Source: Phycomyces blakesleeanus NRRL 1555(-)
Taxonomy: Eukaryota; Mucoromycota; Mucoromycetes; Mucorales; Phycomycetaceae
Direction of reading: 5' to 3'
Length of the DNA stretch: 64,000 bases
Assembly (NCBI RefSeq): GCF_001638985.1
Contig: NW_017265136.1
Location: 2,402,269-2,466,268 of the forward strand
Part shown: positions 26,556 through 37,521 of the stretch, piece after piece
Numbering within the stretch: position 1 is the stretch's first letter
How the letters are laid out: every line of letters begins with the position of its first letter
Program-made: the position numbers and the translations under genes
Notes under the pieces: generated by a model
Seen by the model: only the letters and a program-made list of their open reading frames with translations
The model's database searches: none
What the model was told of the DNA's origin: nothing

Positions 26556-26834
26556 TGAGGTATACGAATAAGATTTTAAAAGGGAACAATAGATACTGTG
26601 AGAGTGTTGTTTATTTAAGAAAGAAGATCATAGCTGTTTATACAGACATCTGGTTCCCTAATTTAAGATCTCCGTAGGTTAATGGTTGATTATCACTGAA
26701 GCAGTGTGAAGTGTACGAGTTCCTGGTGCGTGTTACATTCCTGAGATGTGACCCTGCCAGATTCATTAGCAATTGTAGTATCCGTTCTGGATTGTGGAGT
26801 TTGTATTTCACTCAACTGTGGTGTGTATAACACA
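26556..26834 (+). mobile_element. Solo LTR, subfamily B, complete, target duplication GTTAC
   Basis: 279 bp starting TGAGGTATAC and ending TATAACACA, flanked by GTTAC at 26551-26555 and 26835-26839. The TG...CA ends and 5-bp target duplication are the signature of LTR retrotransposon integration. No internal region is present, so it is a solo LTR left by LTR-LTR recombination. TACTGTGAGAGTGTT sits at 26594-26608. Confidence 0.92.
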
Positions 26835-26839
26835 GTTAC

Positions 26840-28424
26840 AAAGTGACCAACTGGATCTGACATGTAAATAAGGGTAATTTTATAAAGTAATAAAATTTCT
26901 TACAGGGTACATAGATGTAAAGGCTAGTAAATAGATAACGTGATATACCTGATGGCTTAACAACCAGCGGAACTTTCGGTACTATTATATCTACTAATAA
27001 GATATGGCGGTGCACATAAGATTAAGATAAATCATTATAAGCAAGAAATAACACATGCAGAGAAGCGGTGAATACAAGAAGAAAGGCAAGCTTCTCTGAT
27101 AAAATACGGAAAGACGTATAATAATCCGAATGAATACGATTGAGACGGGCTGTGTTGGTTTGTGTAAAAAGTGACCCAAACGATTAATAGAAAAAAGGAA
27201 TATATATCAATCTCCTCTAACAACTCCTTAGCCCTAATATTGGCAATTGGCAGCTTGTTCTCTCGAGAAAGATAAAAAGAAGATAGAAGTGATTTGTAAG
27301 GATGTTCTTTATTGCTTTCATCTTTCGATGTTTATAAAATTATTTTGAGAATAAATAAAATAGTATAATTAGTAAGATATTACTAAGCTATTACTAAGAT
27401 GTTGGGATAAACTATGCTTCTTTGGATAATTAATAATAAATAAGAGATTGAAATAGAGATATATAGTTATCGTTGGGGTTCATTGTTACAATTCTTATGT
27501 TTTTCAATTGATTGCTGCACCAGTTGTAACAATCATGTTCTTCCCAAGGTCATGACTTAATTAATTGGCTTACATAATCGATACAGAAAGATTTAGAGAT
27601 ATGGGATATGTTTGGGCCAGTCGAAAATGTGAATATACACGCAACGTGGCACGATCAAGAGCATAGAAGTCTGGAATGAGGTCTACAGTAGGGTGCGATA
27701 AAGGATAATCATAGCAGCAAAGAGAAGAGAGAAAAGAGACTAGATCTTTGGCGCGTACGAATTTGTGATTGGGGTCGAAATGAAGAGTTGCCAATTTGAA
27801 GAGTTTAAAAGTGAAAATATTGTATTAAGTTACCAAAGCAGATATGAAGAAAGTGATAAGACTCTGGAGATAATATTTATAAACAACACTATTTTTTGTA
27901 GTCAAAATTTTAAGCAATAATTGACCATCGTTATAAATAAATATTGATTACTGCTGAGCCTGAGATCAAGACCAACGAAGAAATAATGTGCAATTAATAA
28001 TTCCAGTTAAACAGATCTACTTTCACTCTAATTGCTAATACACAAATTATTTTACAAGTAGTTTGTTATTACTATATATTTTATCATAATATGTAATTCA
28101 GAATCACACATCGTACATATACTATATAGTGCTATCTCAGCTACATATTTATCTTACTATAGTTATACTTTATTTAAATACTACACATTAGTTTACTTAT
28201 GAATCAAAAACATTTTCTGAGTACTTAAGTCAAAAAATTCAGATATTAACAATAGTATAGATACTCTTTCTTGTTCAAAATCTCTAGCTGGTATGACTAG
28301 AGTGTCGACGTACCCATAGATATTTTCAGCAAAATAAAACTCCTTAAATATGTTTAGTAATAATAATTATTCGAAATATACTGAAATATAATTTAGAGAA
28401 TGACACGGTGGATCTTATTCACTG
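26840..28424. other. Spacer between inverted element C copies
   Basis: AT-rich single-copy-looking DNA with no certain gene. One minus-strand open stretch (27570-27800) is listed separately. Confidence 0.55.
27570..27803 (-). other. Possible coding relic, unidentified
   Basis: A minus-strand frame free of stops reads HFDPNHKFVRAKDLVSFLSS and later DRATLRVYSHFRLAQTYP. Its composition is ordinary globular-protein-like, unlike the low-complexity frames around it. It lacks an ATG (first codon TTG in the open frame), and no splice partner was found. Probably an exon remnant; family not recognised. Confidence 0.25.
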
Positions 28425-28600
28425 GTGTTTCTTGTATCGCTCATCGCGATGAACTTCGAAGTAGTGACGTAGCTGTAGAAATAGCCCGAAGTAGTTAAAT
28501 AGCTCTTTTTATTTGTTCCTTAATAAAATTGTCTTTCTACCCGTATTCATTTTCTTGTCACCGAGTTGGACATTTGCACCACATCACCAACCCACCATAT
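28425..28600 (-). mobile_element. Diverged fragment of an element C terminus
   Basis: Clearly but imperfectly related to 35030-35170, sharing TATCGCTCA, GAAGTAGT(G), AGTAGTT(T)A and ATTCATTTTCTTGTC in order. The divergence is far greater than among copies 1-3, so this is an older copy in the same orientation as copy 3. Confidence 0.65.
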
Positions 28601-29240
28601 GTCAAGAACATATAGATACCAGAAGCTGGTACTGTGTAAAAGAAATTGAATCGCATTAATTTTCTTCTCTTCTTTTGAAATAAAGCATCATATATAAACA
28701 GTCGTAAATCCTATCTTCTTTATTCTCTTCACTTTTCTCGAAACATAAAATTTAAATGGTTTTAGAATGAATAGTATAAATTTCTTCTATGAAATCCCCC
28801 CCAAAAAAAAGGAAAAGTTTACTTATAAGCAAAATAATTGTAAGCAGTATTCAGCCTGCTACAAGTGTGCAACGTTCAGAATAAAAGAAAGACTTTTATT
28901 GGTCAGAGCATATAAAGAGTAGAGCACCTCTTTAAAAGAGTACTAGATCGGGTACAATATGGGATCCATAGACTTTCGAGAAAAAGAAAACCGGTTATGA
29001 AATGCTAAAAGAACTATAAGCTGAGTAGAATATTGCAAGCCCACAGAAATGAGGATAGCATCCAATGAAAAGCTTTTTTTTTTATTTTTGAAAAGAGTGT
29101 TATTTATAAGATCAAATTCCAAGCTAATAGACTAGTCAGTAAATCCATAATAGAGACTCACAAACATGGACTTTACACAAGTTGATTGTGAATATCAAAG
29201 CCTTTAATTATTATAGTCGCATAAGTAAATAGGTTCTTGT

Positions 29241-29537
29241 TGTGATATACACACCACAATTGAGTGAAGAACAGACTCCACAACCAAACACTGGTTCCTT
29301 CTTGCTAATGGACCTGGTAAGTTAACAATCTCTGGAACTGTTATACACCAGACACACGTACACTACACACTCAGACAGTGTAAACCAACCATTACACAAC
29401 AGGGATTTGAATTACAGGGATTTTAATAGTAACTGTTGTAAACAATATTATTTTGTCTCTTTAATAAATAACACTCTCACAGTATCTACTTTTCCCATTA
29501 TTGAGATACTAGCCCATAAATAATCCCGAACACCTCA
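29241..29537 (-). mobile_element. Solo LTR, subfamily A (reverse orientation)
   Basis: 297 bp from TGTGATATACACACCACA to CCCGAACACCTCA, the reverse complement of the subfamily A LTRs at 47294-47590. The flanks are CTTGT before and CTTTT after, four of five bases matching a 5-bp target duplication. It contains AATAAATAACACTCTCACAG in this orientation. Confidence 0.85.
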
Positions 29538-29639
29538 CTTTTGATTGTCAATTCTTTGTTTTTGTATAGCAATTTGGCAAGAAAGAGACTCTGTAAACTT
29601 TAATAATTTGTCAACTCTACAAAAAGAGTAAAATGCAAA

Positions 29640-29925
29640 ATACTTCTATATACGGTTACAGCTTGCAAAGCAAAAAAAAATATGATTGACTTCGGAACAC
29701 AAACAGTGATGTTTCTTTATATATTAAAAAAACATGCTTTAAAGTATTCAAATAAAAGCTGTAAGTCGATAGTAATATAACTCCCAAGTATCTGCAAGCT
29801 TAAAATCCGAAAGACTAAAGCTCATTGTCACAACATTTTTATTCACGTAAGACACGGCTAGTAACATTTAGAATCACCAGTATTAATACAATATTTACAA
29901 ATAACATATATTGTTAGCAGAAAAC
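29640..29925 (-). mobile_element. Diverged left part of element C copy 3
   Basis: Patchy similarity to the reverse complement of 26120-26330 (for example AGTATCTGCA, CGTCACAA/TTGTCACAA and TAGTAA blocks). It switches abruptly near 29925 to almost perfect identity, which suggests conversion or recombination replaced the right part. Confidence 0.55.
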
Positions 29926-31117
29926 TATGAAGTGTTGTCGCAAAAGCATTGTTCAATTTTATATCCAACCTCTTTTCTTTAAAAATAAATAAACAAAAGA
30001 TGACCACTTGCCTTTTATACATGCACAAAATAAAAATTACTTTCGTGTCTGCTTAAAATTACATTTGCAAAAGGCATAATATATTAAAGCAGTAGCCTTT
30101 AGACTTTATTTTGTAAGTTATAAGAGGCTTGAGGATTTCAGATAATATTGTCATACTATATGTATGATATATATTGTTATTAAAAGTGCATATTTATCTC
30201 TTTATTTTTATTACAAAAATAAATTGCATTATTCAATACACAATCTATAGTGCTGCCTATTGCTTAGAGTACATTAATCTAATACATATAGGGTAAATAA
30301 AAGAAGCCTAGTAAGAGATATAGAGAGACTTTATATACTGAATATGTAAAAGAGTCGATTCGAGAGTAGCAGTATAAAGCACTCTTTAACTTAAGAAAAA
30401 TATATTTTTTATAAAGGGATTTATCAATTCACGTGAAAGTGCTACGATTAGGCGTACTCTTAGACTTGTTTGATTAACAGAAGCACACTATCAAAATTAT
30501 TCAATTTTTTTTAAAAATAATAAGCCAAATAACTATAGCCATTTTTTATGTCTTGTATGTTTTGTATTCTTTACCAAACACCTCTTGTCTTGGTGTGCTT
30601 GCTTTATTAACTTCATAAGTAACTTGGTAACCTTTGAAAGGAAGCAAATAGGGTGAGAGAAAATATGAAACGTGTGATACATACCTGTATAAATGTATAT
30701 ATATTTGGTTTCCTTGTTTGTACTTAGCCTGTTTATTTGCATGACTCCCCCCCTTATCTTTTATATCAGGACGGTCTTAATTTTTCCGAAAACGCCTTTC
30801 AAGGCCTGGCCTTTATGAAACAGTAGATACATTTAAAGGATACTACAACATAGCACTGCAAAAAGTAAGCATATAGGTACTGAGTGTAAGAGTTGGAAAG
30901 CAAGACCAGTGCTATATTTTAAAAAGGCTTTCTGTTTTCATTTTTTAGCTTGTGTATATACAATATTATAATCAGGTACTTTCTCTGAAAAGTATTTGTA
31001 GTGACAAAAACAAATGATCAACGTGACCAACACCACACAGGATGCATCCATCCATCCTCCTCCCCCTATCTCCCCCAATCTTTTGATTGATGTATACTTT
31101 CAATGAATTTTATTGGA

Positions 31118-31327
31118 CTAAAGTGAGGGAGGCGTCATCATCTCCCCATTTTTGTTTTTATAACTAGAGAAAAATTTTCGCGTCTTTTGGGTTTCCTTTT
31201 TTCTCTTTTTCTTTGTACTGGCCGTGTCTACTGGTGGAGACGATGGAGAGCTTCTGGTAATATATGGGTTTATGTCCGGCCGGTCATCGTTTATACACAG
31301 AAGCCAAGAGGGTCTTCCGATAGCCAT
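31118..31327 (-). CDS. Small conserved element C ORF (69 aa), copy 3
   Basis: Same frame as the copies at 19006 and 24700, with the Arg variant of copy 2. Function unknown. Confidence 0.3.
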   Translation of the reverse strand: MAIGRPSWLLCINDDRPDINPYITRSSPSSPPVDTASTKKKRKKETQKTRKFFSSYKNKNGEMMTPPSL

Positions 31328-31717
31328 GATTCTTTTCTTATGAACGGCTAGCCAGATCACTTTAAGATAAGTATATGATTTTTTTACGTTATGTGCTATG
31401 CAACTTTGAATACTAATTAATCAAAGCCTATGGAGTAGGCGACTGTAAGAGTTCAAAAGATGTTCATAAAGCCTTGGCAATATTATTTTGTTAAGCTTGT
31501 TGAGCCGATTTTGGACTCTTACGACCGACCGCTCTCTCTTTTTCTTTCTTTCTTTTAAAGGGGCCCGATGGAGTAGATCCACGGGTCAAACATGGTCTAT
31601 CGAGCAAGTCCACAAGCGCGCGTGTAGCGTGTGAGCCCGTTGTCCGTATTCCTGTGTATTACTGGTTGCTTTCTGTCGTCTCTTCTGGTGGGCGCGGCTG
31701 GTACCATCTTTTTTGGG

Positions 31718-32075
31718 TTAGTTCCCGTTGCTTGTTCCCTCCCGTTGCTTGTTCCTTCCCGATGCCTTCCACGGCGGTCCATGTTATATGAAAGGTACTG
31801 TTGCTTGTTGCTTTTTTTGTTAGTCTGTTGCTTCCGCCAGTGGGACTTTTCTGCCAGTGGGTTTGTTGCTTCCCACTGGTAGGCCCTTTCCTCCTACCAG
31901 TGGACCTGTTATCTCTCGCCAGTGGACCTTTTCATATAGCCGTCGGTTGCCGGTTGCCGGTTGCCAGTTGCCAGCCGCCTGTTTTACTTCCACTGGCGGG
32001 TCCATTTATCTCACTGGTAGGAGACATTTATCCCACTGGTCGGACATTTGCTTCCTGTTGCTTCCTGTTGCTTCT
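31718..32075. repeat. GTTGCTTG repeats and CCACTGG hairpin island (copy 3)
   Basis: Plus-strand view of the GC island: TTCCCGTTGCTTGTTCC repeats, CCAGTGG/CCACTGG inverted pairs, then CTTCCTGTTGCTTCTGCC leading into GGGGAACCCGATGG. The same ordered motifs (TTCCCGTTGCTTGTTAG, then TTGCTTCTTCCGGGGTACC) occur in element D at 44582-44695. Confidence 0.75.
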
Positions 32076-32099
32076 GCCGGGGAACCCGATGGTTCCATT

Positions 32100-32760
32100 T
32101 CTGCCGCAAAATTGTCGGCTATGTTGTGTCCTCAAGACACCTCGTCGAAAGCCGATAAGGCTCACCAGAAGCCCAACATGGGCGCCTGCAAAAAGGCCAC
32201 ATCAGCCCATAAGAGAGGCCAAAGTATGCGCCAGAGCAAAGACCAATCCGGCCCACAAGACAGGCCAGTGTAAGTGTCGGGAAAAGGACCAAACTATCTC
32301 AAGACATAATCTAATTGTTTTTGTATTGTTACAATGCAGGCTCCAAGTGCGCACCAGAGAAAGGGCAAACCAGCCCACAAGAAAGGCCAAAGTATGTGCC
32401 AGAAGAAAAGGGCAAACCAGCCCCACAAGAAAGGCCAAAGTATGTGCCAGAAGAAAAGGGCAAACCAGCCCCACAAGAAAGGCCAAAGTATGTGCCAGAA
32501 GAAAAGGGCAAACCAGCCCACAAGAAAGGCCAAAGTAGGCGCCAGAGCAAACATCAATCCGGCCTACAAGAAAGGCTAATGTAAGTGTCGGGGAAAAGGG
32601 TGAAATATATCAAGACATAGACTAATTGTTCTTTGTATTGCTACAATACAGGCTCCAAATGCGCGCAAGAGAAAAAAAGGCTTTTCAGAGACCCTCAAGG
32701 TCACTGTCAAGATTCAAAGCCAAATCAAGATAGATAGTCAAAAAAGAAAAGAAGTACAAA
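32100..32760 (+). other. Exon-intron-like modules around the 47/48-bp array (copy 3)
   Basis: Two related 70- and 71-bp segments at 32270-32339 and 32581-32651 begin GTAAGTGTCGGG and end TTACAATGCAG or CTACAATACAG. Each follows a CACAAGA(A/C)AGGC segment and precedes GGCTCCAA(G/A)TGCGC. They look like duplicated spliceosomal introns between Lys/Gln-rich exons (HKRGQSMRQSKDQSG type). The reading frame drifts because array units are 47 or 48 bp, and the frame compatible with the first splice reaches a stop at the array's end. Either the coding potential is lost or the RNA is noncoding. Confidence 0.4.
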
Positions 32761-33151
32761 GAAAAAAAATATAAAAAGAAAATGAAAAGAAAAAAAAAAA
32801 GATACAAAAAAAAGAAAAAGCAGAAAAAAAAACAACCAGAACAATATTTACCAGAGAAAAAATATGCTTACAATTATCTCTCTATCTCAGATCAAGCCCC
32901 ATAGTCACTAGTACAATCTCCAAAATAGTCAAGCCAAGGTACATTGCTATGTCCAAGTCCAAGTCCAAGTCCAATTCCAAGTCTTTTCCAAGTCCAAATG
33001 TCCAAATGTCCAAACACTGTCCAAGTACTGTTCTAGTACTAGTCCTAGCACACAAACATATACAAACAAATAGAGAAGTACACAATTAGAGAAGTAGACA
33101 AATACACACACACACACACAAACACACACAATTTCTATTTTTCTATTTATT

Positions 33152-33197
<46 letters not shown>

Positions 33198-33997
33198 ACA
33201 CACACATACACATACACATAGTCATAGTCATAGTCATAGACATACAAACATACATATACACACTTATATACATACATATATACATACAAAAGTAGAGGCG
33301 CATTTCTATCAAAGTCCAAAATCTGGGTTGTACCTCCAAGTCTCCAGGCCAAGTCGATTTCCAAGAAGGGGTCCAATGCAAAGTTCCAAAAGCAAGTTCC
33401 AAAAGAAAAACCAAAAACCAAAAACCAAATCCGAGGCCTATACTAAGTCCTGTAAAAAAAACGGGCATATACTAAGTCCTCCTCTCCAAAAGGATCAAAA
33501 GAAATCCGAACTCGAGGCATATACTAAGTCCTCCACTCCTAAAGGATCAAATCCAAAAACCGAGGCGTAGACCAAAACCTATCAGAAATGATCAGGCACA
33601 TTAAGTCCTCCACTCCAAAAGGATCAAAAGAAATCCGACCCTGAGGCCTATACTAAGTCCTGTCCAAAAATTACACAGGCATATACTAAGCCCTCCTCTC
33701 TCTCAAAAAAAAAAAAAAAAAAAAAAAAAAGCAAAAAAAAAAACAAAACAAAAAAAGCAAAAAAAAAAAAAAAAAAAACCAAAAAAAGCAAACAAAAAAA
33801 GCAAAAAAAAAAAGCAAAAAAAAAAAAAGATGAACAAACCGGAAGAACACTGCATTGGAACCTGGACCTGGATTGAAGCAAAGCTGCGAACTGGAACAAG
33901 ACTCTGGATCAGGACAAGGTATGAAATCCCTTTTTACATATATACATACAAAGCAAATGAAGTCTTTGATCAAAAACAAAAAACAAAAAAAAAATGC

Positions 33998-34560
33998 TCA
34001 AAAAAAGAAGCTCAAAAAAAAACAGAAAGAGCAAAAAGAGCAATACCAAAACCCCCTTCTCTTATTACTATTATGTGAAATTGACTGGACAAAAAAAAAG
34101 AAGTAAAAAAAAATCAAAAAAAAAAATCAAAATCAAAAATCAAAATCAAAAAGTCCAAATTATCCCCTTTACTATGTGTGCTGTGTTCGGACAAAAAAAA
34201 AATCAAAAAGTCCAAATTATTCCCTTTATTATGTGTGCTGTGTTTGGACAAAAAAAAAGCAAAAAAAAAAAACAAAAGTCCAAATTATCTTTTTTATTCT
34301 TTTCAATATCAAAATCATCCTCTTATTACTATTCCGTGAAATTGACTGGACAAAAAAAAAGAATCAAAAAAAGAATCAAAAAAACAAGAAAAAAAACAAA
34401 AAGTCCAAATTATCCCCTTTATTATTTTTCAACACCAAAATCCTCCTCCTCCTATCACTCTTTGCTTATATTGACTGGACAAAAAAAAAAGAAAAAAAAA
34501 ACGGACAAAAAAAAAGATCAAAAGAAAAATCAAATGGACCAAAAAAAAACCGACTGGACT
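33998..34560. repeat. Purine-rich degenerate repeats (copy 3)
   Basis: Inverted equivalent of 15765-16330, with recurring AAAAAGTCCAAATTAT and TGACTGGAC separated by A runs. Confidence 0.75.
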
Positions 34561-35213
34561 TGACTGGAACCGACTGGACTCGACTGGACTAGCATGGCCT
34601 GGAATATCTTAGTACACTTAATTTAATTTAACTTAACTTATATTCCCCTTTTAAAAATCTTTGAACAATAAATTTTGATCTCATTTGACTTTGATACTAT
34701 CTTTATGTTTTTGTCTCTTTTTGATTTTGATCTTACATTTGTCTTTAAAAAATATTATTAATAATGTTTTTGGTACTACTATATTACACTTGAGAGCTGT
34801 CTTATTATACTTGTGTTCCTTGGTAAGGTAGACAAGGTGTATTTTCTAATGAGGCATTCATTCAAAAATATAATCCTGAATCACGATAGCCCGATATCCC
34901 GATAACATAGTAAATTGGTCAAAAGTGTACACTTAATTTGATGGGCAAATTCACACTTTGTCCCAAATTTCTGCTCTCGGGATTTGTCAAGTGGTTCATT
35001 CAGTTCACTATGGCATGGCGGGGTTTGGTTTTGGTATCGCTCACTGAAATCAGCTTTGAAGTGGTGGTGTGTCTGTAAAAATGACCCAAAGTAGTTTACT
35101 AGCTCTCTTTAATTTGTTCTTTCTTAAGACTGTTCTTCTACCGATATTCATTTTCTTGTCGCTGAACTTATAACTTCACTATATAGCCAGCTCACAGTGT
35201 GGCATTAACTTTG

Positions 35214-37480
35214 TCTATAATAATAATACGTTTGGCTGCTGTTTTATTTTTACGTTTTTCTACTGTCTTGATTTTGTTAAAAAGAGATTCACAGTGGGAG
35301 ATAACGAGGAGCGTACCCGAGCTATCAGACAAAAAAATTAATCTGATATCTGCAAAAAAGCATATGGTCCTATGGGCGATTAAGTAACGAAAAGGGCAGC
35401 ATAATAATCTGGATCTTCTGTGGCTCGATCATTAGCCTTTTCAAAGCCTCCATTATGGTCATAGAAAGTAGCAGGCTGTGCAGAAATTAGGCACCCATTT
35501 GCCATTACTTTTCTTAGCAGTCTTTTTCTTTTTGGGTAGAAAACAATTTCGTTAACATTAATTAATAAAAGTTACATCGATCATTATTCTCTTTCTTCCT
35601 TATATCTTTAAAAAATTCTTTATCTCCAAAGTCACTTGGCTTGACTCACTGCTACCTTCACCCATTTTTGTACTTTTTTAGAATATTTGTATTGTCTGTC
35701 AATCGGGAACAATTTTTCTATTAAATCTTAATTGTACCCTTTAATTTACTGCTTCTGTCCATACTTGACCACCCTCTTTTGGTTTGGAAGAATACATCCT
35801 CTTCACTCTTAGATACTTGACAGCCATAAGTTCCGTTCTCACACTCCTTATTTTGATTTAACTATTTTCCTCTGGTAAGCAACACCAATAATAAGAAAAA
35901 AAAAGGAACCAAAAGAAAAGATACAAAAAGACCTATAAAAAGCGAACAACAGCAACAACAACAATAATAATAATAATAATAATAATAGCAGTGCTAATAA
36001 TTATTTAAACACAACGCTTCTATCTCAAGAACTTTATCTCCACCAACTTGGAACAGATATTTACTCGATTAAAACTATTTCCTATTGGGCACAATATTTT
36101 TCTAGAATTGGTGATTGCTCAAAGCCGACAATTTTCTCTCGGACATGAGACCTCTCTAAAACGCCCCTTTACGTTTTCTGTTTCCCTAATTCAAGTAAAA
36201 GGACTTGATACTGTGCTAATATATGCCAGGATTATGAACAAATTTTAAACAGAAAGCTTGCTAAAAAAAGTTATATTTAATGTCGACTTTAAAGTATTTT
36301 TTCAGAGTGCTCATGGTATTATCTAAAGATTCCAGGCCTTAGTTTCTTAAAAAAATCTAACCCAAGCATGTATAGACCGATAAAGCTAAAAAGACAGGAA
36401 TTCAGGGACATTTCTATAATAAGTTTTGCATTAATCTATATATTCTTTACTTGGCCAAAGCTACGGAGACGGTATACAAGTATTCAATTCTTTATTACTA
36501 AAGTGCTATATATATATAACTTTAGATTAGGTTGTTGATACTGTTACTTTTAGTCTGTATTGTTCTTTCTTTTGCATGTTATCACTTACCAAAATATACA
36601 TGCTACTATCAATAGTGATGACAGCAGTAGTAATAACCATGACTATTCCCAATCACTAAACACAAATTCAGAGACTAATGCTTTTTCATCTTTTCTTCTT
36701 TTTTGAGCGTTGTGCATGTATAAGACGTTAGAGTCCTTTAAAGTCTAAATATGGATATATTTATCAAAATATAATATTTGGATTTAACATATATAATAAG
36801 GGTAAAACTAATTAGTATAGTTACTTGATAAGAACAATATATAGGGAAAAGACTATAAAGTGGCATAATGATAGAGTGAAAGGGAGAACCAAGCTGCTGA
36901 CAAGATAAATGTACAAAAAGCATTTGTAGTTGTGCTTTCATACGATAAATATTTACAAAGTATAAAATATAAGATGCTTTTAATAGAAAGAAGAGGTGTG
37001 TATAAGGGGAGGAGGATGATAAGGATATGTGCTAGTGAATGTGATCCAATAATATAAAAGGAAGGAAGGGAAGGAAATGAAAATCCGGTAATTCGGTAAT
37101 ATGGGATATACGAGTGAAGAAAGTGAGAAAAGGGGTGAAAATGAGAAGGAGCAACTAAGTGACTGCAGAATAAGGAAAGAAGAGAACTATCTAAATACAC
37201 TGAATTAGACAACTTGTTTCTCAAAGCTGAAGATTGGATCTAAGGGTTTCAAATCTCCATTCCTTTCACCTTTTTGGCCTCAGTGTTTAAATATTGACTG
37301 TATATTCAGTATCCTGTGTGACATAGACTTGAAACATTTTTCTTTTTGGGATAGGATCCAAGATCAATCTTTGGACGGACGAAACGGATGAATATTAGGG
37401 TATAGAGATGTATACGAACCCGAGTATAAATGTCATTTGTCTTAATAAAGAGACCATATAATATCTAATGAGTATATAAC

Positions 37481-37521
<41 letters not shown>

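Larger units (their letters stand above)
21184..26834 (+). mobile_element. Element C, copy 2 (direct)
   Basis: Near-perfect match to 15470-21083, with differences concentrated in microsatellites and the minisatellite (one unit fewer, with diverged units at 23500-23560). Single-base differences at 23316, 24565, 24822, 25295 and 25702 are shared with the inverted copy 3, not copy 1. It carries the same sub-blocks and a complete solo LTR at its right end. Confidence 0.85.
29926..35213 (-). mobile_element. Element C, copy 3 (inverted)
   Basis: Reverse complement of copies 1 and 2, extending from the equivalent of 26119 back to the equivalent of 15095. It shares copy-2 variants across most of its length but copy-1 variants through the minisatellite region, so it is a mosaic. 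It also has a private duplication near 33998-34020 (GAAGCTCAAAAAAA) in the purine tract. Together with copy 2 it forms a long inverted repeat. Confidence 0.85.
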
